47,248 nt of DNA from NCBI RefSeq assembly GCF_003958645.1, contig NZ_RXLO01000019.1, forward strand, positions 1-47,248, read 5' to 3'. Below the pieces are notes generated by a model that worked only from the letters and a program-made list of their open reading frames with translations, made no database searches and was not told the origin of the DNA. The position numbers and the translations under genes are program-made. This stretch comes from Chitinophaga rhizosphaerae. GTDB taxonomy: Bacteria > Bacteroidota > Bacteroidia > Chitinophagales > Chitinophagaceae. How positions within the stretch are numbered: the first letter of the stretch is position 1; the number at the start of each line of letters is the position of its first letter. Of this stretch, positions 23,351 through 30,873 are shown in pieces.

Positions 23351-23983
23351 TTGAATTACAGTTTACTCAAACAACTGATCGATCTGACGGAGGCGTATGA
23401 GCAATCGGGCGGCAACGGGAAAGGTGACATCAAGGATTTCGTGCGATGGTTGCGGGAAGGCGAATCGCCAGAATCGGTCAGGACCACGGACCATTACAGC
23501 GACGACCACGTACCCGGTCTGATCAGCAAGTTGCTGGTGTATATGCACCGGTACGCCAAACTGTATTTCAAGCGCGCCCTGGAAAACAGGCCCATACAGT
23601 CGATGGACGAGTTCGGCTACATGGTCTCCCTCCTGCAATACGGCCCCATGAACAAAACGGCCCTCATCCAGCAGAATATCCAGGAAAAACCCACGGGCAT
23701 GGAAATCATCAACCGGCTCGTGAAACTTGGCTTCATCGAAGAAACGCCCGACCCGGGAGACAAACGCAGCAAACTCATCCAGGTTAGCGGCGCCGGTCAG
23801 CGAATGATGGGCGAGCTTTTCGGCGATATGGACAAGATTTCGCGGCTTATCCTCGGCGATCTCCTCCCCAGCGAACAATACCACCTCCTCGAAATGCTCG
23901 AACGGCTCCACTGCTTCCACAAACCGATTTTCCAGGACGATCTCCAGACGCTCGACGATCTGCTCGACAAAAAGTCGTCATGA
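23351..23983 (+). CDS. MarR-family transcriptional regulator
   Basis: Protein of 210 residues. An N-terminal helical extension (about 1-55) precedes the winged helix (about 60-170). The wing region LVKLGFIEETPDPGDKRSKLIQV is the classical MarR DxRxxx-type wing, and NKTALIQQNIQEKPTGMEIINRL the recognition helices. Start is a TTG at 23351: an in-frame stop lies just upstream at 23330, and no ATG occurs before the conserved part. The kinase gene follows after 46 bases on the same strand, so it may belong to one operon with the two-component pair. The TAGTCTAA repeats upstream are its likeliest operator. Confidence 0.85.
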   Translation: MNYSLLKQLIDLTEAYEQSGGNGKGDIKDFVRWLREGESPESVRTTDHYSDDHVPGLISKLLVYMHRYAKLYFKRALENRPIQSMDEFGYMVSLLQYGPMNKTALIQQNIQEKPTGMEIINRLVKLGFIEETPDPGDKRSKLIQVSGAGQRMMGELFGDMDKISRLILGDLLPSEQYHLLEMLERLHCFHKPIFQDDLQTLDDLLDKKSS

Positions 23984-24029
23984 TCCCTGATCAATTGTTA
24001 TCTTGTCGCCTCAACCATTCCTGTACCGG

Positions 24030-25856
24030 ATGAGCAAAGGGGCGTTCCTCTCGATCGTATGTATACTCTGTTGCTGGCTGTCCACCGCCGGCCAGTCCGT
24101 TTTCCGGGTGCTGGAAGACAGTTCCCGCCAGCTTTCGCCCGCAGCCGTGCTGAACGCCTGGAACGAAGGGCGCTTCCGCCCCCTGGAGCCCGCGTACCTC
24201 AACCCCGGCTACACCACATCTCATTTCTGGATCGCGGTTTCCGCGCCCGACGTGGCTTTTGCAGACAACAAGCTCCTCGTGCTCGACAATCCTCACATCA
24301 ACCGGCTTGAGTGGTATGGCTCCGGCCACCAGTCCATGCGGCTCATGGCCCTCACCGGCGATTATTTCCCTTTCCGACAGCGGCCCCTCATCCATCCTTC
24401 GTTCGTGTTCAAATTCAACAACGGGCCCGGATTGTATTTCCTTAAAATCGACAAGCACCACGAATCTTTGCAGGCGCCGCTGCGGCTGGCCGACAGTGCA
24501 CCTTTCCTCGCAGAACAGGAAAGTATCGCCCTGGTAAACGGTATTTTAACGGGAATTGTGCTGCTCATCGTACTTTTCGGTGCATTCCTCTATGTGAACA
24601 CGAAAGACGCGGTATACGGCTGGTATGCGCTCTATGTACTGAGCACGCTGGGATGGATCTGGTCGAACAATGGACTGGGCTTCCAGCACCTGTGGCCGGA
24701 TTCGGCGTATTTTCCCAGTCGCTCCAGAGTAGTGTTCGTGCTGTTCAATTTCATCTTCACCGTTCAGTTTTTGAAAGTATTTACCGGCCTGGGGCAGCGC
24801 GGAAGCCTTTTGCGGCAGCCATTGCTGTTTGCCCAGGGCGTTTGGCTGGCCATGCTCGTGGCTGCACTTTGGCCCATCGATTACCAGCGGTATGCCCAGG
24901 CCACCATGGTGATATTGCGCGCTTTGCCGTTCTTCTCGCTCGCGGCGATGGGGCTCATGGTAGCGGGTTTGATCTATAAAGTGGTAAGGGGGAACCGTCC
25001 ATCGATGATCTACCTCGCCGCCGTGTCGGTTTTGCTGTTTTTTGCGGTGATGGAAGACCTGTTTCACCTGGGCAAGGTGAAACTCCCCGTTTTCTTCGCG
25101 CATTACGGATTGTTTGCAGGGATCGTGCTGGAAATGATCATCATCACCTTCGGCCTCGCCGCGCGGTTTTCCCGCTACCGGAAAGAAAAGGAAACCTTGC
25201 TGGCGGCGATGCACGAACAGCAGAAGCAATTGACCGATACGATCGTGACGGTGGAAGAAAATGAAAGGAAAGAACTGGCGGACAGGCTGCACGACGAAAT
25301 CGGGTCGCTCCTGGCGCTCGCCTCCCTCCAGCTGGACGCGGCAAAGGGCAACCCGATTTCCGGCGCCGAACCGGTAGACCGTGCCAGCGGCATCATCCGC
25401 GAAATCAGTGAAACCGTGCGCAACATCAGCCATCAGCTCACACCGGTGGCCATGGAAAAATACGGACTGGTGAAAGCCGTGACAGATTTAACGGCCATCG
25501 CCAACGCATCCGGCCGCATCCGCATCGAGCTGGTGATCATCGGGTTCGGGGACGATGCGCAATATTCCCGGAATTTTAAAAACATACTATACCGCATCAT
25601 CCAGGAGCTCCTGCAAAACGTACTGCGCCACGCCGAAGCGGGGCATGTGCTTATCCAGCTCATCGAGCACGACGATCATTGCGCCCTGCTGGTGGAAGAC
25701 GACGGCAAGGGCATTTCCGGCGACTTGTCGGACCCGCGCCTGCTGCGCAGCATCCGTTCCAAAGTGAGCTACCTCGAAGGTGTCATTCATATAGAAAACC
25801 AAAACCAGACGGGCGCGCTGATCAACATCGAGTTGCCGCTGCCGAAATTGAATTGA
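24030..25856 (+). CDS. 7TMR-DISM membrane sensor histidine kinase
   Basis: Protein of 608 residues. A signal peptide (FLSIVCILCCWLSTAGQ) is followed by a periplasmic 7TMR-DISM_2-like beta domain (about 25-150), a seven-helix 7TMR-DISM block (about 165-385), a coiled coil, and a HisKA_3-type dimerisation domain. The phosphoacceptor is His421 in ADRLHDEIGS. The ATPase has N box ELLQNVLRHAEA and G1 box VEDDGKGI. The usual second glycine motif GxGL is replaced by DPRLLRSIRSKV. It would pass phosphate to the response regulator encoded 4 bases downstream. Start 24030 is the first ATG; a TTG at 24003 is also in frame. Confidence 0.92.
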   Translation: MSKGAFLSIVCILCCWLSTAGQSVFRVLEDSSRQLSPAAVLNAWNEGRFRPLEPAYLNPGYTTSHFWIAVSAPDVAFADNKLLVLDNPHINRLEWYGSGHQSMRLMALTGDYFPFRQRPLIHPSFVFKFNNGPGLYFLKIDKHHESLQAPLRLADSAPFLAEQESIALVNGILTGIVLLIVLFGAFLYVNTKDAVYGWYALYVLSTLGWIWSNNGLGFQHLWPDSAYFPSRSRVVFVLFNFIFTVQFLKVFTGLGQRGSLLRQPLLFAQGVWLAMLVAALWPIDYQRYAQATMVILRALPFFSLAAMGLMVAGLIYKVVRGNRPSMIYLAAVSVLLFFAVMEDLFHLGKVKLPVFFAHYGLFAGIVLEMIIITFGLAARFSRYRKEKETLLAAMHEQQKQLTDTIVTVEENERKELADRLHDEIGSLLALASLQLDAAKGNPISGAEPVDRASGIIREISETVRNISHQLTPVAMEKYGLVKAVTDLTAIANASGRIRIELVIIGFGDDAQYSRNFKNILYRIIQELLQNVLRHAEAGHVLIQLIEHDDHCALLVEDDGKGISGDLSDPRLLRSIRSKVSYLEGVIHIENQNQTGALINIELPLPKLN

Positions 25857-25860
25857 ACGT

Positions 25861-26496
25861 ATGTCCGAACTGAGACTTCTTATAGCCGACGACCATCAGC
25901 TCCTCATCGACGGGATGCTGTCGCTGCTCCGCGAAGCGGGCGGTTACACCCTGCTGGAGCCCGTTAACGATGGGCGCGCACTGCTCGAAAAACTAGCGGC
26001 GATGCCGGTAGACGTCATCCTCCTCGACCTCAACATGCCGCACCTCGACGGCATCCGCGCCCTCGAAAAAATCAGGCGGCTCTATCCCAGGGTGCGCATC
26101 CTCGTGCTGACCAACTATAACCAGCCGCAGCTCGTGGCCGAAGTGCGCAGGCTGGGCGCCAACGGATACCTGCTCAAAAGCGCATCTGCCAGCGAATTGC
26201 AGCAGGTGATCCGGCACATCGCCGACGGCGGCGAGTGGTTCGCGGAGGTCGATGCGGAAGAAGAACCGCTCCCATCCTACTTCCTGGACGAGTTCATGAA
26301 AAAATACCATCTGACCAAAAGGGAAGTTGAAATCATCCGGATGGTGGGCAGCGAGTTAACGAGCAAGGAAATCGGTTCCCGGCTGTCTATCAGCGAATTC
26401 ACCGTGAACACCCACCGCAAGAATATCATGCGCAAGCTGGAAGTCCGCAACATCGCGGGCATCCTCAATTTCGCCAGAACGCACGGCTTATTGTAA
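25861..26496 (+). CDS. NarL/LuxR-type response regulator
   Basis: Protein of 211 residues. The receiver domain (about 3-120) has acidic pair Asp10-Asp11, phosphoacceptor Asp56 in VILLDLNMP, and switch residues in LTNYNQ and LLKSAS. The C-terminal LuxR helix-turn-helix (about 145-208) has LTKREVEIIRMVGSELTSKE and ISEFTVNTHRKNIMRKLEV. It lies 4 bases after the kinase stop, so the two are a cognate pair. Its 3' end overlaps the convergent epimerase gene by 9 bases. Target genes are unknown. Confidence 0.95.
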   Translation: MSELRLLIADDHQLLIDGMLSLLREAGGYTLLEPVNDGRALLEKLAAMPVDVILLDLNMPHLDGIRALEKIRRLYPRVRILVLTNYNQPQLVAEVRRLGANGYLLKSASASELQQVIRHIADGGEWFAEVDAEEEPLPSYFLDEFMKKYHLTKREVEIIRMVGSELTSKEIGSRLSISEFTVNTHRKNIMRKLEVRNIAGILNFARTHGLL

Positions 26497-27648
26497 CATC
26501 CGCACGATTTCCATACAGGCGCGACTGTTATGACAGGGCCCTTTCGAAAAGCCGGCCTTTTCTTCCGGGATGGGCGTGTTGTCGCGGTTAACGCCCCAAC
26601 GCCATTCGCCGAGCTCGCGGTCGAGGATGTAATTTTCGATGAACTGCCAGGTGTCTCCGGCCTGTGTGAGATATTTTTCGTTCCCGCTTACCTGCCAGGC
26701 GTTTACGAGCCCTACCATTGCTTCGGCCTGCGGCCACCAGCGTTTCTCTTCCACGATGTGTTTCGTTTCCAGATCGGCCTTGTACCACATGCCACCGTCG
26801 GTATCCATGCCTTCGAGCGCGGCGTCCGTGAGTTGCAGGGCGGCCTCGCGGGTGCGCCGGATGAGGGATTCATCGCCCAGGGATTCGGCTGCGCGCTGGA
26901 GTTGCCAGGCAGCCTGGATGTCTTTCCCGTAGGAAACGAGGTTGCCTTCGGACTTCCATTCCGCGTCGAAATACAGGTGAAGGTGATGCGTGACGGGGTC
27001 GATGATCTTGTCGAGGAAAAGCTGGAGAAGATCGTTCAGGTGGTGGCGGAGGGTATCGTCCTGCCAAACTGCGAAGAGCGCCGTGAAGCCTTCGAGGATG
27101 TGCAGTTGGTCGTATACCGACTTGATATCCGGTTTTTCCGGCTGCCAGTCGCGCGTGCAGGCGCCGGTGTAGCCGCCGCGGACGGGGTCGTGCGCATACA
27201 GTTGCAGCAGGCTGTAAATGCCTTTGGCGAGGTTGAGGTTTTCGGTGGACGGGCGCAGTTGTTGCCAGGTGGCAAGCGCGTACAGGGCCACTCCCATGGC
27301 GTGGGGTTCCTTTTTGGGGTCCTGGCAGCGGCCGGCGTAATCGGTGTCCCACACTACGCCGCCGAATTCAGGGTCTATGCAATACTGCCGGAACCAGCTG
27401 TGGGCGCGCTCCGCCGCGGTGAGCCATTCTGCCCGCCCGGTTTGCAGGGCGCCTGCGGAAAAGCTTTGCAGGATGCGCGCCATGGGCACGGAGCCTTTGA
27501 TGGCGAAGGGGTCTGGCTTACCGTCGGCCGACATCTTCCCATAAAATCCACCGAAGCGGTGGTCCGTCATTTCCCGGTCCCAAAATCCAAGGATGTTGTC
27601 TCTTTCCCGTTCGAGTGATTGCCTGAGGGTTGTTTGCATCATTTCCAT
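26488..27648 (-). CDS. AGE family epimerase/isomerase (cellobiose 2-epimerase-like)
   Basis: Protein of 386 residues without signal peptide, an (alpha/alpha)6 barrel of the N-acylglucosamine 2-epimerase family. Recognisable parts are HRFGGFYGKMSADG, YDQLHILEGFTALFAVW with a conserved histidine, EEKRWWPQAEAMVGL and KGPCHNSRACMEIVRML with the C-terminal catalytic histidine. Family enzymes epimerise glucose-type sugars at C2 or isomerise aldoses and ketoses in the cytoplasm. The cellobiose 2-epimerase branch is likely, but mannose isomerase activity is possible. It follows the secreted unknown gene after 6 bases, so they form an operon. Confidence 0.88.
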   Translation of the reverse strand: MEMMQTTLRQSLERERDNILGFWDREMTDHRFGGFYGKMSADGKPDPFAIKGSVPMARILQSFSAGALQTGRAEWLTAAERAHSWFRQYCIDPEFGGVVWDTDYAGRCQDPKKEPHAMGVALYALATWQQLRPSTENLNLAKGIYSLLQLYAHDPVRGGYTGACTRDWQPEKPDIKSVYDQLHILEGFTALFAVWQDDTLRHHLNDLLQLFLDKIIDPVTHHLHLYFDAEWKSEGNLVSYGKDIQAAWQLQRAAESLGDESLIRRTREAALQLTDAALEGMDTDGGMWYKADLETKHIVEEKRWWPQAEAMVGLVNAWQVSGNEKYLTQAGDTWQFIENYILDRELGEWRWGVNRDNTPIPEEKAGFSKGPCHNSRACMEIVRMLQ

Positions 27649-27654
27649 AGCTGA

Positions 27655-28188
27655 TTAATGACCGGGCGGTTGCAGCCTGGTGGCGGCGAGCCTGCGCCCC
27701 GTTTCCAGCTCGCGGATGAAGGGCAGCCCGTTTTGCAGGTAGAGCCGCTCGCTTTGGTCCAGATAGTTGTCGAGCTGAAAGAACATCGCCGCGCGGTTGG
27801 CGCCCAGCACCTTGATCATGCGGCGATAGTAGCGGGTTTGCAGGTCCACGAATTCGCGGTCGTTTTTAAGGATGTTTTTAGTGAGATTGTGTAACAGGGG
27901 CTCGTCGAGCAGCTCATACTTTTCATTGTAGTCACGCAACAAAACGCCGCGCATCTGCGCGATGGGCATTTTTTCTTCCGCATAGGCGTAGAAGGTTTCG
28001 AGGAAAGCGGGCTGTTCGCCGCGGCCCACGCGTAGCATTTCGGTAAATACCGCTTCGCGGGTGCGGCCGAAGAGGCGGAGTACCACGTCTTCGGTGAGCG
28101 GAACGTTGGCCGAGGCCGTGTCCTGCCCGAAAAGGGAAGCACTGCTGAGGAGTGCGCCCAAAAGTGTCGTCAACATCAAATTGCTCAT
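27655..28188 (-). CDS. Secreted protein of unknown function, operonic with the epimerase
   Basis: Protein of 177 residues. Its start is set at the ATG at 28188 because it then opens with a signal peptide (LMLTTLLGALLSSASLFGQ). The mature part is helical, charged and rich in R, E and L, for example LRLFGRTREAVFTEMLRVGR and RYYRRMIKVLGANRAAMFFQ. No cysteine or metal motif stands out and I recognise no family. It may be a small periplasmic helical protein. Its stop is 6 bases before the epimerase start, so the two are almost certainly cotranscribed. Confidence 0.7.
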   Translation of the reverse strand: MSNLMLTTLLGALLSSASLFGQDTASANVPLTEDVVLRLFGRTREAVFTEMLRVGRGEQPAFLETFYAYAEEKMPIAQMRGVLLRDYNEKYELLDEPLLHNLTKNILKNDREFVDLQTRYYRRMIKVLGANRAAMFFQLDNYLDQSERLYLQNGLPFIRELETGRRLAATRLQPPGH

Positions 28189-28499
28189 ACCACAGTTTTT
28201 AAGCACCGGAACGGCCGGCGCCATTTTACCAAATGGGGATTCCTGACAGGGGCGATGATGGAGAGGTAAAAATTCATCCATACGCAAAATGTTGAAGACA
28301 ACGGCGGGCTACATCAATACAACAACGGAAAGGGCTGTGTTGTTGTAAACCGGTGTGGAACGAAGGAAAAGATAACTTCTAACTTTACCGTGCTTTTTTG
28401 GACAAAAGTCAAGGAAAAGGAAGAAAGAATGAATTGTGTTTCGAAAAGCTTGCAATAAAGGAGAATTCCTCCAAAACATGCGCCAATACTAAATTTCAC
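28189..28499. other. Divergent intergenic region, no gene seen
   Basis: About 310 bases between the secreted unknown gene and the promoter of the glutamate-synthase-like gene. The right half (28370-28499) is AT-rich. In-frame codons upstream of both genes can be read, but they lack coding character. I see no repeat or strong hairpin. Confidence 0.5.
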
Positions 28500-28507
28500 T
28501 ATTTTTG
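28500..28507 (+). promoter_or_regulatory. -7 promoter element of the glutamate-synthase-like gene
   Basis: TATTTTTG is an exact TAnnTTTG match and ends 25 bases before the ATG at 28533. The surroundings are AT-rich. Confidence 0.6.
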
Positions 28508-28532
28508 CAGTTGTTTTAAAAAGCACCAAAAT

Positions 28533-30119
28533 ATGCGGAAAGGATTTATTATCAGCGCGGTCATCGCACTCGCCGGCACCTTCCTCCTGGGCTGGTTCGC
28601 CAGCCCCTGGTGGTACGTGGCCACGGCGGCCCTGGCCGGTTTGACAGTGATGGGAATCAACGACATGATCCAGACGAGGCACTCCATTATGCGCACCTAC
28701 CCTGTCTTCGGTCGGATGCGTTACTGGATGGAAACACTCCGCCCCAAAATGTACCAGTATTTCGTGGAGTCCGACATCGATGGCCGGCCCATCAACCGGA
28801 TCGACCGTTCCACCATTTACCAGCGCGCCAAACAGGAAATGGACACCATGCCTTTCGGTACGCAGCTCGATGTGTATGAAGAAGGTTATGAATGGATGAG
28901 CCACTCCATCGCCCCGAAAGATTTTCATAAACTGACCCATAACCCGCGTGTGACGATCGGGAACAAAGACTGCAAACAGCCTTACAACGCCAGCATCTTC
29001 AACGTGTCGGCCATGAGCTTCGGTTCGCTGAGCAGCAACGCCATCGAGGCGCTCAATGCAGGTGCGAAGATCGGCGGCTTCGCCCACAACACGGGCGAGG
29101 GCGGCATCAGCCCATATCACCTCAAACACGAAGGCGATATCATCTGGCAGATCGGTACGGGTTATTTCGGCTGCCGCGACGATGAAGGGAAATTCTCCGA
29201 CGAAGTGTTCCGGCAAAACGCCCTGAAGCCCCAGATCAAAATGATCGAACTGAAGCTGAGCCAGGGCGCCAAGCCCGGCCACGGCGGCATCCTCCCGGCG
29301 AAAAAGAACACCCCGGAGATCGCGGCCATCCGCCACGTGAAACCCGGCACCACCATTTATTCTCCCCCCTTCCACACGGCGTTCAATAGCCCGAAAGAAC
29401 TCGTGCTGTTCATTCACCGCATGCGCGAGCTCTCCGGCGGCAAACCCACCGGCTTCAAATTGTGCATCGGCCGGAAAAGTGAATTCATCGGCATCTGTAA
29501 AGCCATGATCGAGCTGGACATTTACCCCGACTTCATTACCGTAGACGGCGGCGAAGGCGGTACCGGCGCGGCTCCCCAGGAATTCAGCAACCACGTGGGC
29601 GCGCCCCTGCTCGACGGGCTCGCGTTCGTACACAACATGCTCAACGGGTTCAATATCCGCCAGCATATCAAGGTCATCGCTTCCGGCAAGATACTTTCCG
29701 GCTGGCACCTCGTACGCGCCGTAGCCCTCGGGGCAGATGCCTGCAACAGCGCCCGCGCCATGATGATGGCCCTCGGTTGCATCCAGGCGCTGCAATGCAA
29801 TTCCAACAAATGCCCGACCGGCGTGGCCACACAAGATCCCGCCCTGTCTGTAGGGCTCGTGGTGTCCGACAAAAAGCAACGCGTCGCCAATTACCATGAA
29901 GATACCCTCAAGACATTTGTGGAGCTGATCGGCGCCGCCGGGATCGACGATTATAAAAAACTCACCCGCTCCCATATCTACCGCCGCGTGTTCATGAACG
30001 AAGTGCGCACCTTCGAAGATATCTTCCCCAGCCTGGAACCCAACTGCATGCGCGAAAACCGCATCCCGGAAAAATATAAACAGGACTACGAACAGGCGTT
30101 CGCAGACCGATGGGCGTAA
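28533..30119 (+). CDS. Membrane-anchored FMN-binding glutamate synthase-like protein
   Basis: Protein of 528 residues. Two N-terminal hydrophobic segments (about 4-22 and 24-42) anchor it to the membrane. The rest is the glutamate synthase FMN barrel: GGFAHNTGEGGISPYH, QGAKPGHGGILP, ITVDGGEGGTGAAP, and a cluster Cys416-x5-Cys422-x4-Cys427 in CIQALQCNSNKCPTG that matches the 3Fe-4S ligands of glutamate synthase. It has no glutaminase domain and no small subunit nearby, so it is not a complete GOGAT. Such stand-alone proteins are common but their reaction is not established. It is followed by a terminator. Confidence 0.9.
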   Translation: MRKGFIISAVIALAGTFLLGWFASPWWYVATAALAGLTVMGINDMIQTRHSIMRTYPVFGRMRYWMETLRPKMYQYFVESDIDGRPINRIDRSTIYQRAKQEMDTMPFGTQLDVYEEGYEWMSHSIAPKDFHKLTHNPRVTIGNKDCKQPYNASIFNVSAMSFGSLSSNAIEALNAGAKIGGFAHNTGEGGISPYHLKHEGDIIWQIGTGYFGCRDDEGKFSDEVFRQNALKPQIKMIELKLSQGAKPGHGGILPAKKNTPEIAAIRHVKPGTTIYSPPFHTAFNSPKELVLFIHRMRELSGGKPTGFKLCIGRKSEFIGICKAMIELDIYPDFITVDGGEGGTGAAPQEFSNHVGAPLLDGLAFVHNMLNGFNIRQHIKVIASGKILSGWHLVRAVALGADACNSARAMMMALGCIQALQCNSNKCPTGVATQDPALSVGLVVSDKKQRVANYHEDTLKTFVELIGAAGIDDYKKLTRSHIYRRVFMNEVRTFEDIFPSLEPNCMRENRIPEKYKQDYEQAFADRWA

Positions 30120-30140
30120 ACAGTCCGTTTACACCCCTCT

Positions 30141-30178
30141 AAAAGGCCGCTCCAACTCCCCGGGTCGGCCTTTTGATT
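30141..30178 (+). terminator. Intrinsic terminator after the glutamate-synthase-like gene
   Basis: Arms AAAAGGCCG (30141-30149) and CGGCCTTTT (30166-30174) pair perfectly around a 16-base loop and end in T-rich sequence. The hairpin starts 21 bases after the stop codon at 30119. Confidence 0.85.
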
Positions 30179-30325
30179 TTCACCCCTTCCCACCATTCCC
30201 GCATCCATACTCAGCAACCCGCCCGGTGGATTTTTCGTATATTCATTGAGTATCAACCCAATCACACTGCAGCGCACATTATGTAATATTTTAATATATT
30301 TATATTCCAACATTCGCATACCAGC

Positions 30326-30847
30326 ATGAAAGTGAACGACCGATTTATTTGGGCAGTTGAAATGCTCCATATCGACCCAGATGACCATATCCTGGAAATC
30401 GGCTGCGGTCATGGCATCGCCGTGTCTTTGATCGCTCCCCGGCTGAAAACCGGTTCCATTACGGCGGTAGACAGTTCCCGCGCCATGATCGACAGGGCCC
30501 AGCGGAAAAACGAAGGGCTGGACGCCGATTTTATCCATCAATCTTTCGGTGAAACGGCGTTGGGCGGCCAGCGGTACGACAAGATTTTCGCCTTTAACGT
30601 GAACATTTTCCTGCACGACGCGGAGAAGGAATTATCGCTGATCCGCCGGTACCTGGCGCCTTTGGGCGCGCTGTACGTTTTCCACCAGCCGCCACCGGCT
30701 TCGGGGATGGAAGTGGTGCAGGGTTTTGCGGACCGGATCACGGACCAACTGGAAAGGGGCGGGTACATGGTGCGCGACGTGCTGTTCAAGAAACTGGCCC
30801 CCTCTCCCTGCGTATGCGTCATCTCACAGCCTTCGCCAACACCCTGA
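30326..30847 (+). CDS. Class I SAM-dependent methyltransferase
   Basis: Protein of 173 residues with a Rossmann methyltransferase core. Motif I is ILEIGCGHGIAVSLIA (SAM binding), the acidic end of strand beta2 is in ITAVDSSRAM, and the motif IV region is YDKIFAFNVNIFLHDAEKEL. Substrate is unknown. An AT-rich stretch (30270-30320) precedes the ATG at 30326. The helicase gene starts 26 bases after its stop, but with its own promoter. Confidence 0.88.
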   Translation: MKVNDRFIWAVEMLHIDPDDHILEIGCGHGIAVSLIAPRLKTGSITAVDSSRAMIDRAQRKNEGLDADFIHQSFGETALGGQRYDKIFAFNVNIFLHDAEKELSLIRRYLAPLGALYVFHQPPPASGMEVVQGFADRITDQLERGGYMVRDVLFKKLAPSPCVCVISQPSPTP

Positions 30848-30858
30848 GGGAATTTGCC

Positions 30859-30866
30859 TACCTTTG
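30859..30866 (+). promoter_or_regulatory. -7 promoter element of the DEAD-box helicase gene
   Basis: TACCTTTG is an exact TAnnTTTG match ending 7 bases before the ATG at 30874. It sits just behind the methyltransferase stop at 30847. A start from it would give a leaderless or nearly leaderless mRNA. Confidence 0.6.
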
Positions 30867-30873
30867 TGGCCGC

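Noticed and set aside
28314..29975. A 553-codon frame opposite the glutamate-synthase-like gene
   Set aside because: Antisense shadow: the plus strand carries all motifs of the FMN barrel.
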